A stretch of 64,000 nucleotides of DNA from Bacteroidales bacterium (GCA_024402135.1 JAKSJN010000013.1:1-64000), one strand, 5' to 3'. Shown: positions 1 through 8,830, numbered from the stretch's first letter. A program made the numbers and translations. Notes: generated from the sequence alone by a model not told the origin.

Positions 1-53
1 GCGGTTTAGGGACTTTCACCCGTTAGAGTACGTTCGTGCTGGACGAACTACGA

Positions 54-83
54 AAGACGGAGGCTCGATCGAGCCTCCGTCTT
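54..83. terminator. Perfect palindrome, terminator of the GH97 operon
   Basis: A 15-bp perfect inverted repeat without spacer lies just past the stop codon of the leftward GH97 gene. It has no long T-run on either side, so termination strength is uncertain. A smaller 6-bp hairpin (GTTCGT/ACGAAC) lies at 32-48. The first 53 bases hold no gene I can recognise. Confidence 0.6.
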
Positions 84-102
84 CTGTATATGGCTGCCAA
101 TG

Positions 103-1977
103 TTAGCGGATCACGGCGAGGAAACCGCCGCGCTCGATACAATGGACAGACTTCAGATCGGCAGCGTCAAGGCTGCTGATGGTGAAGCCGTGCTGCTCTG
201 TGCCGTCGGCGTAGAGAGACACTTTCGCGCCATCCTTGAGGCCGAGGCGTTCGAGACTGAAGCTGAGGTCAGCTGCCTCGTCGCGGCCGTTCAGGCCGGC
301 AATATACCAGGCATCGCCGCTGCGACGTGCGATCACGACTTCCTGTCCTGGATAACCAGCAAGAAGCTTGGTATCGTCCCATACGGTAGGAAGAGTCATA
401 AGCTCTGTGCGGACAGCCTCAGGAAGCTCAGCGTACGCTGAAGGACGGTCCGGCATGTGCTGCATTGCTGACTCGAATGCAACCATGAGGGCAAGCTCAT
501 GTCCGTCAGAGGTGATGTGAGGATTCTGGGAATCGGTGAAGGTTCCCGGGGTGTAGTCCATAGGGCCGACCACGTTGCGGGTGAACGGAATGGTGGTGTT
601 GTGGACTGCGGCACGTGTGGTGAGGAATGAGTTGTTGTTGTACCACTCCGCACCATAGACTGCCTCGACGGTCATAAGGTTTGGATATGTTCTCTGCCAG
701 CCGCGAGGGACAGTCGCACCATGGAAGGTAAGGGTAAGATGGTATGGAACGGCATCCTCGAGAAGGTCGAGGTAGTAATCCATGGTAGAAGCCTTGTCAT
801 CAGGGAAGAAATCGATCTTGATACCGGTCACTCCGTTGTCCTTCAGCATCTGGTACTCCTTGAGACGATCCTCACGCTCGTTGAGACGGAACTTAGGGGT
901 AGGAGCTCCATTGATCCATCCTATGCTGCAGTTGTACCAGAGCATAGGCTTGACACCCTTTTCATGTGCGTATGCAAGTGCGTCATAAACGTCTCCGCCG
1001 TTGCCCATGAGGTCCCACTCTGCATCGATAAGGCTGTAAGGCCACTTCATCTCTGCAGCGAGATCGATATATTCCTTCACAAGCTGAAGGTCCTGCGAGC
1101 CATGGTTGTATGCCCAGTAGATCCAGGAAGCGACACCCGGCTTGATCCACGATGTATCATCAAGCTTTGAAGGCTCAGCAAGGTCGGTCACGAGAGTTGA
1201 CTCGACGATGTCCGCAAGCGAACCTGCGATGATGGTTCTCCATGGTGACTCCCAGTTGCCCTTGAAGGCAAGGGAATCCGATCCGAGAAGTACCTTGTAC
1301 GCATTCTCGTTATCAGAATTGTCAAGCAGCGATCCAGGATGGCCGCGGCGGATGTCCGACTCGGTGATAAGCATGAAATGTCCGTCCACAGGCTCCACGA
1401 GTGCAGGATAGCCGTACTGGGTCTGTGCCTTCACCCATGGATAAGGGCTTCCCTTCTGGGCCTTGCCGTCGGTTGCAAGCGGATACATACGCTCGTAGCT
1501 GTCCGGCGAATATGTAGACATCCAACGCTTGGTACCGTCAGCGACCGGATACAATGTTTCCTCGCTTATGACCATATCGTCACCGCTGAGAATGTAGCGG
1601 AAGGCTGCACCGTCATCGTATGCGCGGAACTCGACCTGCATGCTTGCACCAGCCTCGTTCTTGAACGTATAGGTACGCCCTGCTGCGCTGTTGCTGCAGT
1701 GAAGACGCTTGCCCGCAATCATGTCGTATGATTCATTGATCTGGCTGGCCTTACCAGCCTTTGCGAGCTTTAGACCCGTGCTGAAGTCGTTGGCTGCGGT
1801 CTTGTATCCGAGGCTGGCGTTGTCAAGAATGACCACTCCGCTTTCGCAGACAGTGAAATGACCGTCCTCGGAAACACTGACGGCAATCTTGCCGTTAGGA
1901 GAGACAAGATCGGTGTTGGCAGAGCAGCCGGCAAGCACAAAAGCTGCGGATGCGATTGCGACAAATATTCTTTTCAT
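103..1977 (-). CDS. GH97 family glycoside hydrolase, lipoprotein
   Basis: Exported glycosidase of family GH97, 624 aa, last gene of the leftward operon. I start it at the ATG 2 nt after the permease stop because this gives a lipoprotein signal (VLAGC, Cys18); a longer in-frame start would run about 380 nt into the permease gene. The N-terminal half (about 25-280) is the family's beta-sandwich, followed by a (beta/alpha)8 barrel. GIKIDFF places an Asp at residue 389 and TVEAVYG a Glu at 438. In GH97 an Asp at the first site is known from the retaining, alpha-galactosidase-like branch, while SusB-type inverting alpha-glucosidases use Glu. The retaining mechanism is therefore likely, but the sugar is inference. 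Its neighbours process L-fucose/L-galactose-type sugars, so it may release the substrate for the permease and dehydrogenases. Confidence 0.88.
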   Translation of the reverse strand: MKRIFVAIASAAFVLAGCSANTDLVSPNGKIAVSVSEDGHFTVCESGVVILDNASLGYKTAANDFSTGLKLAKAGKASQINESYDMIAGKRLHCSNSAAGRTYTFKNEAGASMQVEFRAYDDGAAFRYILSGDDMVISEETLYPVADGTKRWMSTYSPDSYERMYPLATDGKAQKGSPYPWVKAQTQYGYPALVEPVDGHFMLITESDIRRGHPGSLLDNSDNENAYKVLLGSDSLAFKGNWESPWRTIIAGSLADIVESTLVTDLAEPSKLDDTSWIKPGVASWIYWAYNHGSQDLQLVKEYIDLAAEMKWPYSLIDAEWDLMGNGGDVYDALAYAHEKGVKPMLWYNCSIGWINGAPTPKFRLNEREDRLKEYQMLKDNGVTGIKIDFFPDDKASTMDYYLDLLEDAVPYHLTLTFHGATVPRGWQRTYPNLMTVEAVYGAEWYNNNSFLTTRAAVHNTTIPFTRNVVGPMDYTPGTFTDSQNPHITSDGHELALMVAFESAMQHMPDRPSAYAELPEAVRTELMTLPTVWDDTKLLAGYPGQEVVIARRSGDAWYIAGLNGRDEAADLSFSLERLGLKDGAKVSLYADGTEQHGFTISSLDAADLKSVHCIERGGFLAVIR

Positions 1978-1979
1978 GG

Positions 1980-3233
1980 CTAGTCTTTGATTACGTGACC
2001 CTTCCATCCGTACCATGCGCAGACTGCGAAGCAGATGAGAGGGAGAATGTATGCGATGTGATAGATTCCAGGGTTGTGGTCCATGATCAGACCGGTGAGA
2101 GGCGGAACGACTACGTTGCCGACGATGGCCATCACAAGGAAAGCCGAGCCGCTCTTGGTCTGGCCGCCAAGATCCTCGATCGCCAGCGAGAACTGGGTAG
2201 GATACATGATGGACATGAAGAACGAGATGGCAAGCATCGCGTAAAGGCCCACCATTCCGCCGAAGACAGCCACGATGACGCAGAGAAGCACATTGGCCAC
2301 AGCGTATACGGTAAGCATGTTCTGCGGCTTGAAACGGCCCATCAGAAGGGTTCCGATCCATCTTCCGAGCAGGAACATCAGCATGTAAAGGCCGAAGAAA
2401 GTGGTAGCGCGCGACTCGGCGAGGCCGACATACTTGCAGCAGTAGATGAGGAACATCGAATTGAGTGCGGTCTGGCCACCGTTATAGAAGAACTGGGCGA
2501 TCACGCCGCCGCGGAGATGAGAGCGCTTGAGCACCTTGAAATCAATGAGCTTGGCGTCCTTGTCCTCGCCTTCTTCCTGGCCGCCCTCGGTAATCTTGGG
2601 GAGCTTTGCCGCCCAGATGAGGACTGCAACGGTAAGAAGCACAAGCGCAAGAATGAGATATGGAAGTCTCATTGCCGCAGTCTCGGTTGCCACGAAACCG
2701 TCCCAGCCGCCTGGATAGTCAGCAGGAATGGTCTCGGAGGTATAGTCGTTGCCGCTGAGGACCAGCTTGCTGAGGAACATCGCTGCGACGAAAGCGCCTA
2801 GGCCGTTGAACGACTGGGCAAGATTGAGTCTGCGCGACGCTGTCTTAGGGTCTCCAAGGACTGTCACATATGGGTTTGCTGCAGTCTCGAGGAAGCACAT
2901 TCCGGTTGCGATGATGAAGAAGATTGCAAGATAAGCCCAGTACTCGCGGATCATCGAAGCCGGGAAGAAAAGCAGTCCGCCTACAGCTGCGATACACAGA
3001 CCGAGGATGATACCGGACTTGTAGCTGTAGCGCTTCATGAACATCGCTATAGGTATAGGGAAGATGAAGTATGCAATCCAGTACGAAGCCTCGGTGAGTG
3101 AAGCGGTGAACGCACTGAGTTCAAAGGTCTTCATCAGCTGACGCACCATTGTCGGCAGCAGGTTGGAACTGATTGCCCATATGAAGAACAGGCTGAAGAT
3201 CAGGACCAGTGACAGTTTCTGTCTTGATTTCAT
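1980..3233 (-). CDS. fucP: FucP-like sugar:H+ symporter (MFS, FHS family)
   Basis: Inner-membrane major facilitator, 417 aa, with about 12 hydrophobic segments. The ETAANPY motif after the fifth segment and the following FNGLGAF are hallmarks of the L-fucose:H+ symporter (FHS) family; the length fits the family. It sits 18 nt after the amidohydrolase and 2 nt before GH97, so it is surely cotranscribed. The companion aldo/keto reductase resembles L-galactose/L-fucose dehydrogenases, which supports L-fucose or another 6-deoxy/L-sugar as cargo. FHS members also carry glucose, galactose, N-acetylglucosamine or mannose, so the cargo is inferred from context. Confidence 0.88.
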   Translation of the reverse strand: MKSRQKLSLVLIFSLFFIWAISSNLLPTMVRQLMKTFELSAFTASLTEASYWIAYFIFPIPIAMFMKRYSYKSGIILGLCIAAVGGLLFFPASMIREYWAYLAIFFIIATGMCFLETAANPYVTVLGDPKTASRRLNLAQSFNGLGAFVAAMFLSKLVLSGNDYTSETIPADYPGGWDGFVATETAAMRLPYLILALVLLTVAVLIWAAKLPKITEGGQEEGEDKDAKLIDFKVLKRSHLRGGVIAQFFYNGGQTALNSMFLIYCCKYVGLAESRATTFFGLYMLMFLLGRWIGTLLMGRFKPQNMLTVYAVANVLLCVIVAVFGGMVGLYAMLAISFFMSIMYPTQFSLAIEDLGGQTKSGSAFLVMAIVGNVVVPPLTGLIMDHNPGIYHIAYILPLICFAVCAWYGWKGHVIKD

Positions 3234-3251
3234 TATGTGGTTGGTTATTTG

Positions 3252-4178
3252 TTATTCTACCATGTTGACGATATATGGGAGCTCGATAAGCTTGCTGCGC
3301 TCGAATCCATAGAAGCGCTCGGCATTGAGGCCCAGGAATGCAGCCTTCTCCTCCTCCGTCATCTCATTCGTCTTCTCGATGAAGTCATACGACATGGTGT
3401 AGGTGATTGCAGTCATGGTTCTAGGATAGTCGGAGCCCCACATGAGCTTATCCCAGCCCACAAGGTCGGCAGACTCGCGGATTGCAGCGACTGCCCCGCG
3501 GTACGGATAGAACTCCTTGTGGAAAAGCCAGGTGATACCGCCGGACTCGACCATGACGTTCTTGTGGCGGGCAAGCTTTATCTGCTCCTGCCAGTGCGGA
3601 GTGGTCACCATTCCGAAGTGGCCGATGGCGATCTTGAGGTCAGGATGCGCCGCGATGACTTCCTCGACTTCTGCGACCTGGATGTCTCCGTCTGCGAGTT
3701 CGAGAGCAAGGATGACTCCCCTCTTCTCCAGAAGATCGAACAGTTCCATCATAGGCTCTGATGTGAGCCAGATGCGTCTGTCGGACATTATCAGTCTCTG
3801 GGCAGGCAGTTTCATCGCGCGGAAGCCGCTGTCGATCAGCTGTCTTGCCTGTTCAAGGAATCCAGGTTCGCGGACATCGACCATGGCGCAGCAGAGGAAC
3901 CTGTCCGGATACTTTGCAGCAACCTCGGCGAGATAGTCGTTCTGAAGGCCATCCATGTATTCCTGGGTGATGACGGCTGCACTGACACGGGAATAGTCCA
4001 TGTTGGACAGGAACATCTCCGCGGTATTGGCGCCGTCAAGCATGTATGGAGGCATCATCTGACGCTCCTCGCCCATGAAATCGGCACGTCCGTTAGGCTT
4101 CGATATGACCTTGCGCCCATCGATGAGGCCGTTCTGGCGCAGCCACAGGTGGGCATGCGCATCGATTATCGGATACAT
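3252..4178 (-). CDS. Amidohydrolase family protein, probable sugar lactonase
   Basis: Metal-dependent TIM-barrel hydrolase of the amidohydrolase-2 type, 308 aa, cytoplasmic (no signal). The N-terminal H8-A-H10 metal motif (IDAHAHLW) and the late Asp in GSDYP (Asp250) are present. Several members of this group hydrolyse sugar lactones, including L-fucono-lactone, and it lies between a FucP-like permease and two sugar dehydrogenases. Lactonase action on the product of the aldo/keto reductase is therefore the best inference. It begins 3 nt after the zinc dehydrogenase stop, showing tight coupling. It could instead be a decarboxylase-type member, since the superfamily is diverse. Confidence 0.75.
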   Translation of the reverse strand: MYPIIDAHAHLWLRQNGLIDGRKVISKPNGRADFMGEERQMMPPYMLDGANTAEMFLSNMDYSRVSAAVITQEYMDGLQNDYLAEVAAKYPDRFLCCAMVDVREPGFLEQARQLIDSGFRAMKLPAQRLIMSDRRIWLTSEPMMELFDLLEKRGVILALELADGDIQVAEVEEVIAAHPDLKIAIGHFGMVTTPHWQEQIKLARHKNVMVESGGITWLFHKEFYPYRGAVAAIRESADLVGWDKLMWGSDYPRTMTAITYTMSYDFIEKTNEMTEEEKAAFLGLNAERFYGFERSKLIELPYIVNMVE

Positions 4179-4181
4179 AGG

Positions 4182-5198
4182 CTATATCTTGAGAAGGATA
4201 CGGAATACCTCACCAGGCTTTGCTGCCCATGCCTCGAGAGCCTCATGAGCCTCCTCGAATGAGACCTCGCGGCTGATCAGCTTCTCAACAGGACAGATGC
4301 CACGCTTCATGTATGCCATCACAGCCTCGAAGTCGCTTGGGAGCGCGTTGCGGGAGCCTCTGATGTCAAGTTCCTTCTTGACGAAGTACGAAGTATCGAA
4401 TGAGACCTCGGCCTTTGCGTAGCCGATATAGGTGACACGGCCGGTGAACGCGGTCTCCGCGATTGCAGCGCGATAGGTCTCAGGTCGGCCTACAGCCTCG
4501 ATGGTGACATCCACGCCGCGGCCATCGGTGATGCGCTGTATCTCCTCGTGGAGGTTCTGGGTCATCGAATTGACGGTGTATGCTGCACCCATCTCCTTTG
4601 CAAGCGCAAGCTTCGAGTCGTCCACATCCACAGCGATCACACGTGCTCCGCGGATTACTGAACGTACCATGGCGCCAAGTCCGACCATACCGCATCCGAA
4701 TACCATGACGGTGTCGATGTCCTTGACGGCTGCACGGTCAGCGGCATGGAAGCCGACGCTCATCGGCTCGACCAGAGCGAGTTCCCTTGTATCAAGGCCT
4801 TCGCAAGGAAGGACCTTCTCCCAAGGGAGAACTATATATTCAGCCATTGCTCCGTCACGCTGAACACCGAGTGTCTCGTTGTTCTCGCATGCATTCGGAC
4901 GGAAATTGCGGCATGCAGGACAGTGGCCGCAGTTTGAATAAGGGTTTACAGTCACTGCCATTCCTGACTTGAGATAGCCCGGAACACCCTCTCCGATGCG
5001 TTCGATGCGTGCACCGATCTCGTGTCCAGGGATACGTGGAAGGGTCACAAGCGGATTGAAGCCGCGGAAAGTATTGAGGTCGGATCCGCAGAATCCTACA
5101 TATTCAAGCTTGAGCAGAACCTGTCCAGGTCCTGCGACAGGAGCGGGAACGTTTACGACCGCAGTCTTTCCTGTCTCGATTATCTGAAGTGCCTTCAT
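4182..5198 (-). CDS. Zinc-dependent medium-chain dehydrogenase (sugar/polyol type)
   Basis: Cytoplasmic NAD(P)-dependent alcohol/polyol dehydrogenase, 338 aa. Catalytic zinc ligands are in VGFCGSD and PGHEIG; the structural zinc site is the Cys cluster NCGHCPACRN plus a fourth Cys. The Rossmann nucleotide loop is VFGCGMVGLG. Overall layout is that of L-threonine, sorbitol or L-gulonate 5-dehydrogenases. Placed 4 nt after the aldo/keto reductase and 3 nt before the lactonase candidate, it probably oxidises an acid intermediate or the sugar itself in a non-phosphorylating L-fucose/L-galactose route. The exact substrate cannot be read from the sequence. Confidence 0.85.
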   Translation of the reverse strand: MKALQIIETGKTAVVNVPAPVAGPGQVLLKLEYVGFCGSDLNTFRGFNPLVTLPRIPGHEIGARIERIGEGVPGYLKSGMAVTVNPYSNCGHCPACRNFRPNACENNETLGVQRDGAMAEYIVLPWEKVLPCEGLDTRELALVEPMSVGFHAADRAAVKDIDTVMVFGCGMVGLGAMVRSVIRGARVIAVDVDDSKLALAKEMGAAYTVNSMTQNLHEEIQRITDGRGVDVTIEAVGRPETYRAAIAETAFTGRVTYIGYAKAEVSFDTSYFVKKELDIRGSRNALPSDFEAVMAYMKRGICPVEKLISREVSFEEAHEALEAWAAKPGEVFRILLKI

Positions 5199-5202
5199 GA
5201 TT

Positions 5203-6135
5203 CTAGCTGTTCACCCAGGTGTCACGATATCCTGGCTCGAAAATCTTGCGTACCTCTGCCATGATCTCAGGATCTACCGGTTCCTCGGCGTATGCGATGG
5301 TCTTGAGCACGTTCTCTGGCTTTGATGTGCTGAACAGCGTGCTGGCAATGCGAGGATTGTTCATGGAGAAGTTTACTGCAAGTCTCTCGATATCGAGTCC
5401 CTTTGACTCGCAATATGCGACTGCCTTGCGGCTCAGACGGACGAGTGCACCAGGAGCAGGATGCCAGTCCGGTGCTCCCCTCTTGGTCAGCAGGCCCATT
5501 GAGTATGGAGATGCGTTGAGCACACCCACACCCTTGGACTCGAAGTAGTCGAGATAGTCGATGAGAGCATCGTCGTTAAGTGTATAATGACAGAACGAAA
5601 GCACGCTTTCGACTGTGCCTGCAGGTACATGATCGATTACATACTTGAAGTGACGCAGGGTAAGGTTGGTGATGCCGACATGGCTCACTACACCCTCGTT
5701 ACGAAGGTCGACGAGAGCCGGAAGGGTCTCGTTGCATACCTGCTCGAGGTCCGCGAACTCAATGTCATGAACATTGATGAGGTCGATATGGTCGACGTTC
5801 AGTCGCTCCATGCTCTCATATACGCTTTCCTTTGCGCGCTTGCCGCTGTAGTCCCAGCTGTTGACGCCGTCCTTGCCGTAACGGCCGACCTTGGTTGAAA
5901 GGTAGTAGCGGTTGCGGTCAATCTCCTTCAGCGCCTTGCCGAGAACGGTTTCTGCCTTGAGATGTCCGTAATATGGAGAAACGTCGATGAAGTTGATTCC
6001 GTTGTCAACTGCAGTATGGACAGCCTGGATGCCTTCGCTCTCATTGATGCTGTGGAACACGGAACCGAGAGAGGAAGCTCCCAGTCCGACGTTCGAGAGG
6101 ACCATGCCTGTATGTCCGAGTTCTGTGTATTTCAT
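5203..6135 (-). CDS. Aldo/keto reductase, L-galactose/L-fucose dehydrogenase type
   Basis: NAD(P)-dependent aldose 1-dehydrogenase of the aldo/keto reductase fold, 310 aa. Sequence blocks such as GLGASSLGSVF, DVSPYYG, VHDIEFADL, SFCHYTLNDD and ASPYSMGLLT match those I recall from plant L-galactose dehydrogenase and bacterial L-fucose/D-threo-aldose dehydrogenases. The Asp and Tyr of DVSPYYG, the Lys of STKVGRYG and the His of NVHDIEF form the catalytic tetrad. It would oxidise the C1 hydroxyl of an L-sugar to the 1,5-lactone, which the neighbouring amidohydrolase could open. The start ATG lies 27 nt after the transglutaminase stop. Confidence 0.85.
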   Translation of the reverse strand: MKYTELGHTGMVLSNVGLGASSLGSVFHSINESEGIQAVHTAVDNGINFIDVSPYYGHLKAETVLGKALKEIDRNRYYLSTKVGRYGKDGVNSWDYSGKRAKESVYESMERLNVDHIDLINVHDIEFADLEQVCNETLPALVDLRNEGVVSHVGITNLTLRHFKYVIDHVPAGTVESVLSFCHYTLNDDALIDYLDYFESKGVGVLNASPYSMGLLTKRGAPDWHPAPGALVRLSRKAVAYCESKGLDIERLAVNFSMNNPRIASTLFSTSKPENVLKTIAYAEEPVDPEIMAEVRKIFEPGYRDTWVNS

Positions 6136-6162
6136 ATGTGGTTGTAGTAAGTGGTTGCAAGT

Positions 6163-7569
6163 CTAGAGATATTCGATATCCATGTGGTAGTCCCACAGGT
6201 CGAAATAGAGGTTTCCAAGATCAGACTCGACCTCGCCGCGCTGGAAATCGACAGTCTCGCTGCGAGGATAGGTCTTTGCAGGGCTGAACGGCATGCCGTA
6301 GTCCTGGTTTACAATCATTCGGTAGCAGTCGGTTCCGCCAAGGTAGAAATAGCGTCCAGCCTCATCCTCGGCAGCATAGTTGATACCGTTTGACTGGTCG
6401 GCAGGAACCCATCCGATGCCCTCGAAATACACCTCGGCCCAGTCGTGGAGATTCCAGAATCCATGAGGCTTCATGTTGAAACCGCTCTGGAAGTGAGCAG
6501 GGATTCCACAGATACGGCAGAGGGTGATGAAGAGCAGCGACTGCTGGCCGCAGTCTCCGTGACGTACATCAAGAACGTACTCAGGGATGTTCTCGATGGT
6601 CGAGTACTCACGGGCACCTGCCCAAGGGAAGTTGTCCGATATCCAGGTGAATATTACCTTGGCCTTGTCGTAAGGATTGACGAGACCTGCGGTGAGCTCT
6701 TCTGCGAGGGCCTTCATCCTGTCCGAGAAAATGATGTGAGCCTCACGCTCCGAAGTCATCTCCGCATACTCGGCCGTAGCATTGTAATAATCCGCCGTGC
6801 TTGAGAATGAATCCTTGCCGGTTGCGGCCTTGGCTGCAGCCTCGACCTTCGAGGCGTCGAGTTTGAAATCCTCGGCAATGAAGGTGTATTCAAACATCTC
6901 GTTGAAGACGGTAGGCTCGCCGGCCTTGGCTATCTGCTCGAGATAGAGGCTCCTGTGCCTTGACTCAGGATCGGAGAACACGCCGTCCTCGGGATAGCTG
7001 CCGATGAACTTGAAATCCTTCTGGCGGGACACGTCCTCGCGAGGAAGCGGCAGCCAGCATCTGAGCATGGTCCCGTCAGGAACCGCGTCGGCGTCAACGG
7101 TAAGGGTGTACTTCACTCTCATGCGCTGGGAATGGGATGCAGGGGCATTTGCCGATGGCTCGCCGACCATCACAGTACGGTAGATTTCGGTGTTGAATGC
7201 GTCCTCGAAGGCCTCGTCAGCCCTGTCCTCGGCGGTCATTGCCGCGCGTTTGAGAATCTTTGCCTCTGGAACGACACGGAAAAGGTTCGGAGCGGTACGG
7301 TCAAAATACATGAGTTCTCCGTCAATCATGCGGGACTCGAGTATGCCGGACTTCGTCCATTCATCGATTGCCTCGTCGGTAACGTCGGGCATATATCGTG
7401 CGATATAATCCTTGACATCCTGGCGGGTCTTGTTATAATCTACCGCATAGCGGTGTGCAAGGTCATTCTCCCAGGAATAATCAGGATTCGGGTACTGTGA
7501 GCCGTTTCCGGAGGTGCAGGCCACAGCAAGCACTGCCATTGCAGCAAGTGATATCAGCTTTCTTCTCAT
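6163..7569 (-). CDS. Transglutaminase-like domain lipoprotein
   Basis: Periplasm-facing lipoprotein (VAC, Cys18), 468 aa, with a C-terminal transglutaminase/cysteine-protease fold. The triad is visible: Cys340 in GDCGQQ, His375 in LHDWAEV and Asp391 in PADQS, with family spacing. The first 300 residues form a region I do not recognise, with a predicted beta-rich part around 150-270. Such domains in bacteria are usually peptidases or amidases. Its neighbour is a dipeptide epimerase, so cleavage of cell-wall or dietary peptides that feed that epimerase is plausible. Start chosen for the signal sequence; it lies 5 nt after the epimerase stop. Confidence 0.85.
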   Translation of the reverse strand: MRRKLISLAAMAVLAVACTSGNGSQYPNPDYSWENDLAHRYAVDYNKTRQDVKDYIARYMPDVTDEAIDEWTKSGILESRMIDGELMYFDRTAPNLFRVVPEAKILKRAAMTAEDRADEAFEDAFNTEIYRTVMVGEPSANAPASHSQRMRVKYTLTVDADAVPDGTMLRCWLPLPREDVSRQKDFKFIGSYPEDGVFSDPESRHRSLYLEQIAKAGEPTVFNEMFEYTFIAEDFKLDASKVEAAAKAATGKDSFSSTADYYNATAEYAEMTSEREAHIIFSDRMKALAEELTAGLVNPYDKAKVIFTWISDNFPWAGAREYSTIENIPEYVLDVRHGDCGQQSLLFITLCRICGIPAHFQSGFNMKPHGFWNLHDWAEVYFEGIGWVPADQSNGINYAAEDEAGRYFYLGGTDCYRMIVNQDYGMPFSPAKTYPRSETVDFQRGEVESDLGNLYFDLWDYHMDIEYL

Positions 7570-7574
7570 ATCCG

Positions 7575-8732
7575 CTAGAGCTTGATAAGGCCAAGACCAG
7601 GACGGTCAGGAAGAATCATCTTGCCGCCTTCCACTACCATTCCTTCGAATCTGTCGTTCGCGATGAGCAGGTTTCCGTCGAGATCGGCGAAATCGATTAC
7701 AGGACTGAGATGCGCTGCTGCAGTTGTGGCGCAGCTGGTCTCGGTCATACAGCCGACCATGACCTTCATGCCCTCGGCACGGGCGTATGTCATCATCTTG
7801 CGGGCCTCGAGAAGGCCTGTACACTTCATGAGCTTGATGTTGATTCCGGTGAATGCGCCCTTGAGGTGAGGAATGTCACAGAGACGCTGGCAGCTTTCGT
7901 CGGCGAAGATAGGGAGCGGGCTGCGCTCGGTCACCCATGCGATGTCGTCAATCTGCTCCTTAGGCATAGGCTGCTCGACCATGACGATACCCTGTTCCTT
8001 GAGCCAGAGGATCTCGTCGAGGGCCTTGTATTTGTCCTTCCAGCCCTGGTTGGCATCCACTGCCAGAGGGAGGTCAGTGACCGAGCGGATGGTACGGATC
8101 ATCTCCTCGTCATTCTCCAGGCCTACCTTGACCTTGAGGATGTTGAACTTCTCCGCGCACTCGAGGGTCTTCTCGCGGACCACGTCAGCCGTATCGATTC
8201 CGATGGTGAATGTGGTGCTGCCGGCCTTGGCTGCGTCATAGCCCCAGATGCGATAGAGAGGCTGGCCAAGAAGCTTGCCGACAAGGTCATGGAGAGCGAT
8301 GTCGATTGCGGCCTTTGCAGGTGCGTCACCCTCGGAGATGCTGTCCACGTATGCCATGATGTCCTCGATGCAGAAAGGATCCGCAAACTGCTCAAGATCC
8401 ACCTTTGCGAGGAATGCGCATACGCTCTCGACAGTATGGCCAAGATATGGAGGCATGGATGCCTCGCCGTAGCCGATGAATCCGTCATACTCGATCTCGA
8501 CCTGTACGTCAGGTGTAGTGGTACGTGAATATGATGCCACGGTGAATGTATGTGCAAGCTTAAGTTCGTATGGCTCGTATCTGAGTTTCATCCTGGCGGT
8601 AGCGCCATGGGTATTGATGCTGTAAGGTCGTGGAAGGCTGTCACCTTTGTCCAGGATAGGACGGCAGGAATAGAGAAGTCCGGAGCCTGCGGTGGCAACG
8701 GCTGCGGTCTTGAGGAAATCTCTTCTGTTCAT
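7575..8732 (-). CDS. Tat-exported dipeptide epimerase (enolase superfamily)
   Basis: Member of the muconate-lactonizing/enolase superfamily, 385 aa from the ATG that opens a Tat signal (RRDFLK at residues 3-8, then a hydrophobic stretch ending LLYSC). Epimerase features are present: the KVKVG lysine pair, metal ligands in DANQGW, VEQP and ADES, the second catalytic lysine in KLMKCTG, and GCMTET and DLDGNLL near the C-terminus. This is the pattern of L-Ala-D/L-Glu type dipeptide epimerases, which recycle murein peptides. Acid-sugar dehydratases use a His-Asp dyad instead, so I reject fuconate dehydratase. It is the first gene of the operon. An in-frame N-terminal extension of 45 residues would cross the promoter and hide the Tat signal. 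Confidence 0.87.
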   Translation of the reverse strand: MNRRDFLKTAAVATAGSGLLYSCRPILDKGDSLPRPYSINTHGATARMKLRYEPYELKLAHTFTVASYSRTTTPDVQVEIEYDGFIGYGEASMPPYLGHTVESVCAFLAKVDLEQFADPFCIEDIMAYVDSISEGDAPAKAAIDIALHDLVGKLLGQPLYRIWGYDAAKAGSTTFTIGIDTADVVREKTLECAEKFNILKVKVGLENDEEMIRTIRSVTDLPLAVDANQGWKDKYKALDEILWLKEQGIVMVEQPMPKEQIDDIAWVTERSPLPIFADESCQRLCDIPHLKGAFTGINIKLMKCTGLLEARKMMTYARAEGMKVMVGCMTETSCATTAAAHLSPVIDFADLDGNLLIANDRFEGMVVEGGKMILPDRPGLGLIKL

Positions 8733-8782
8733 ATGATTGCGTTTTTGTTGTTTCAAGCTTGTGGCTGAAGGCAGCCATCTTC

Positions 8783-8790
8783 CAAAGTTA
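8783..8790 (-). promoter_or_regulatory. -7 box of the leftward seven-gene operon
   Basis: TAACTTTG on the minus strand fits the Bacteroidota -7 consensus TAnnTTTG. A TTG lies about 22 nt further upstream (8813-8815). Transcription would begin near 8776, giving a leader of about 45 nt before the epimerase ATG. Confidence 0.6.
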
Positions 8791-8806
8791 TGGAATAATT
8801 CCATAA
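8788..8806. promoter_or_regulatory. 19-bp palindrome between divergent promoters, candidate operator
   Basis: TTATGGAATAATTCCATAA is two perfect 9-bp arms around one central base. It overlaps the upstream end of the leftward -7 box and lies about 17 nt upstream of the rightward -7 box, so a bound dimer could affect both operons. No regulator gene sits beside it. Confidence 0.5.
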
Positions 8807-8822
8807 TCTCCACAATTTTAAC

Positions 8823-8830
8823 TACATTTG
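8823..8830 (+). promoter_or_regulatory. -7 box of the rightward nine-gene operon
   Basis: TACATTTG matches TAnnTTTG exactly. Only 6 nt separate it from the ATG of the first gene, so the transcript may be leaderless. No clear -33 TTTG is seen at the usual spacing. Confidence 0.55.

Noticed and set aside
1-53. Fragment of an RNA gene at the left edge
   Set aside because: A short hairpin exists, but I could not match the bases to any rRNA or tRNA segment.
1978-2361. Long in-frame N-terminal extension of the GH97 gene
   Set aside because: It lies inside the FucP-like gene, reads as Arg/His-rich nonsense and would remove the lipoprotein signal.
7455-8528. Long rightward open frame opposite the dipeptide epimerase, and similar ones at 1950-2801, 10230-11309 and 42186-43235
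   Set aside because: They are antisense shadows of GC-rich genes with clear families on the other strand, with low-complexity translations and no start signals.
7575-8732. Enolase-superfamily gene as L-fuconate dehydratase, tempting beside fucP
   Set aside because: It has the Lys pair and GCMTET/DLDGN motifs of dipeptide epimerases, carries a Tat signal and lacks an obvious His-Asp dyad.
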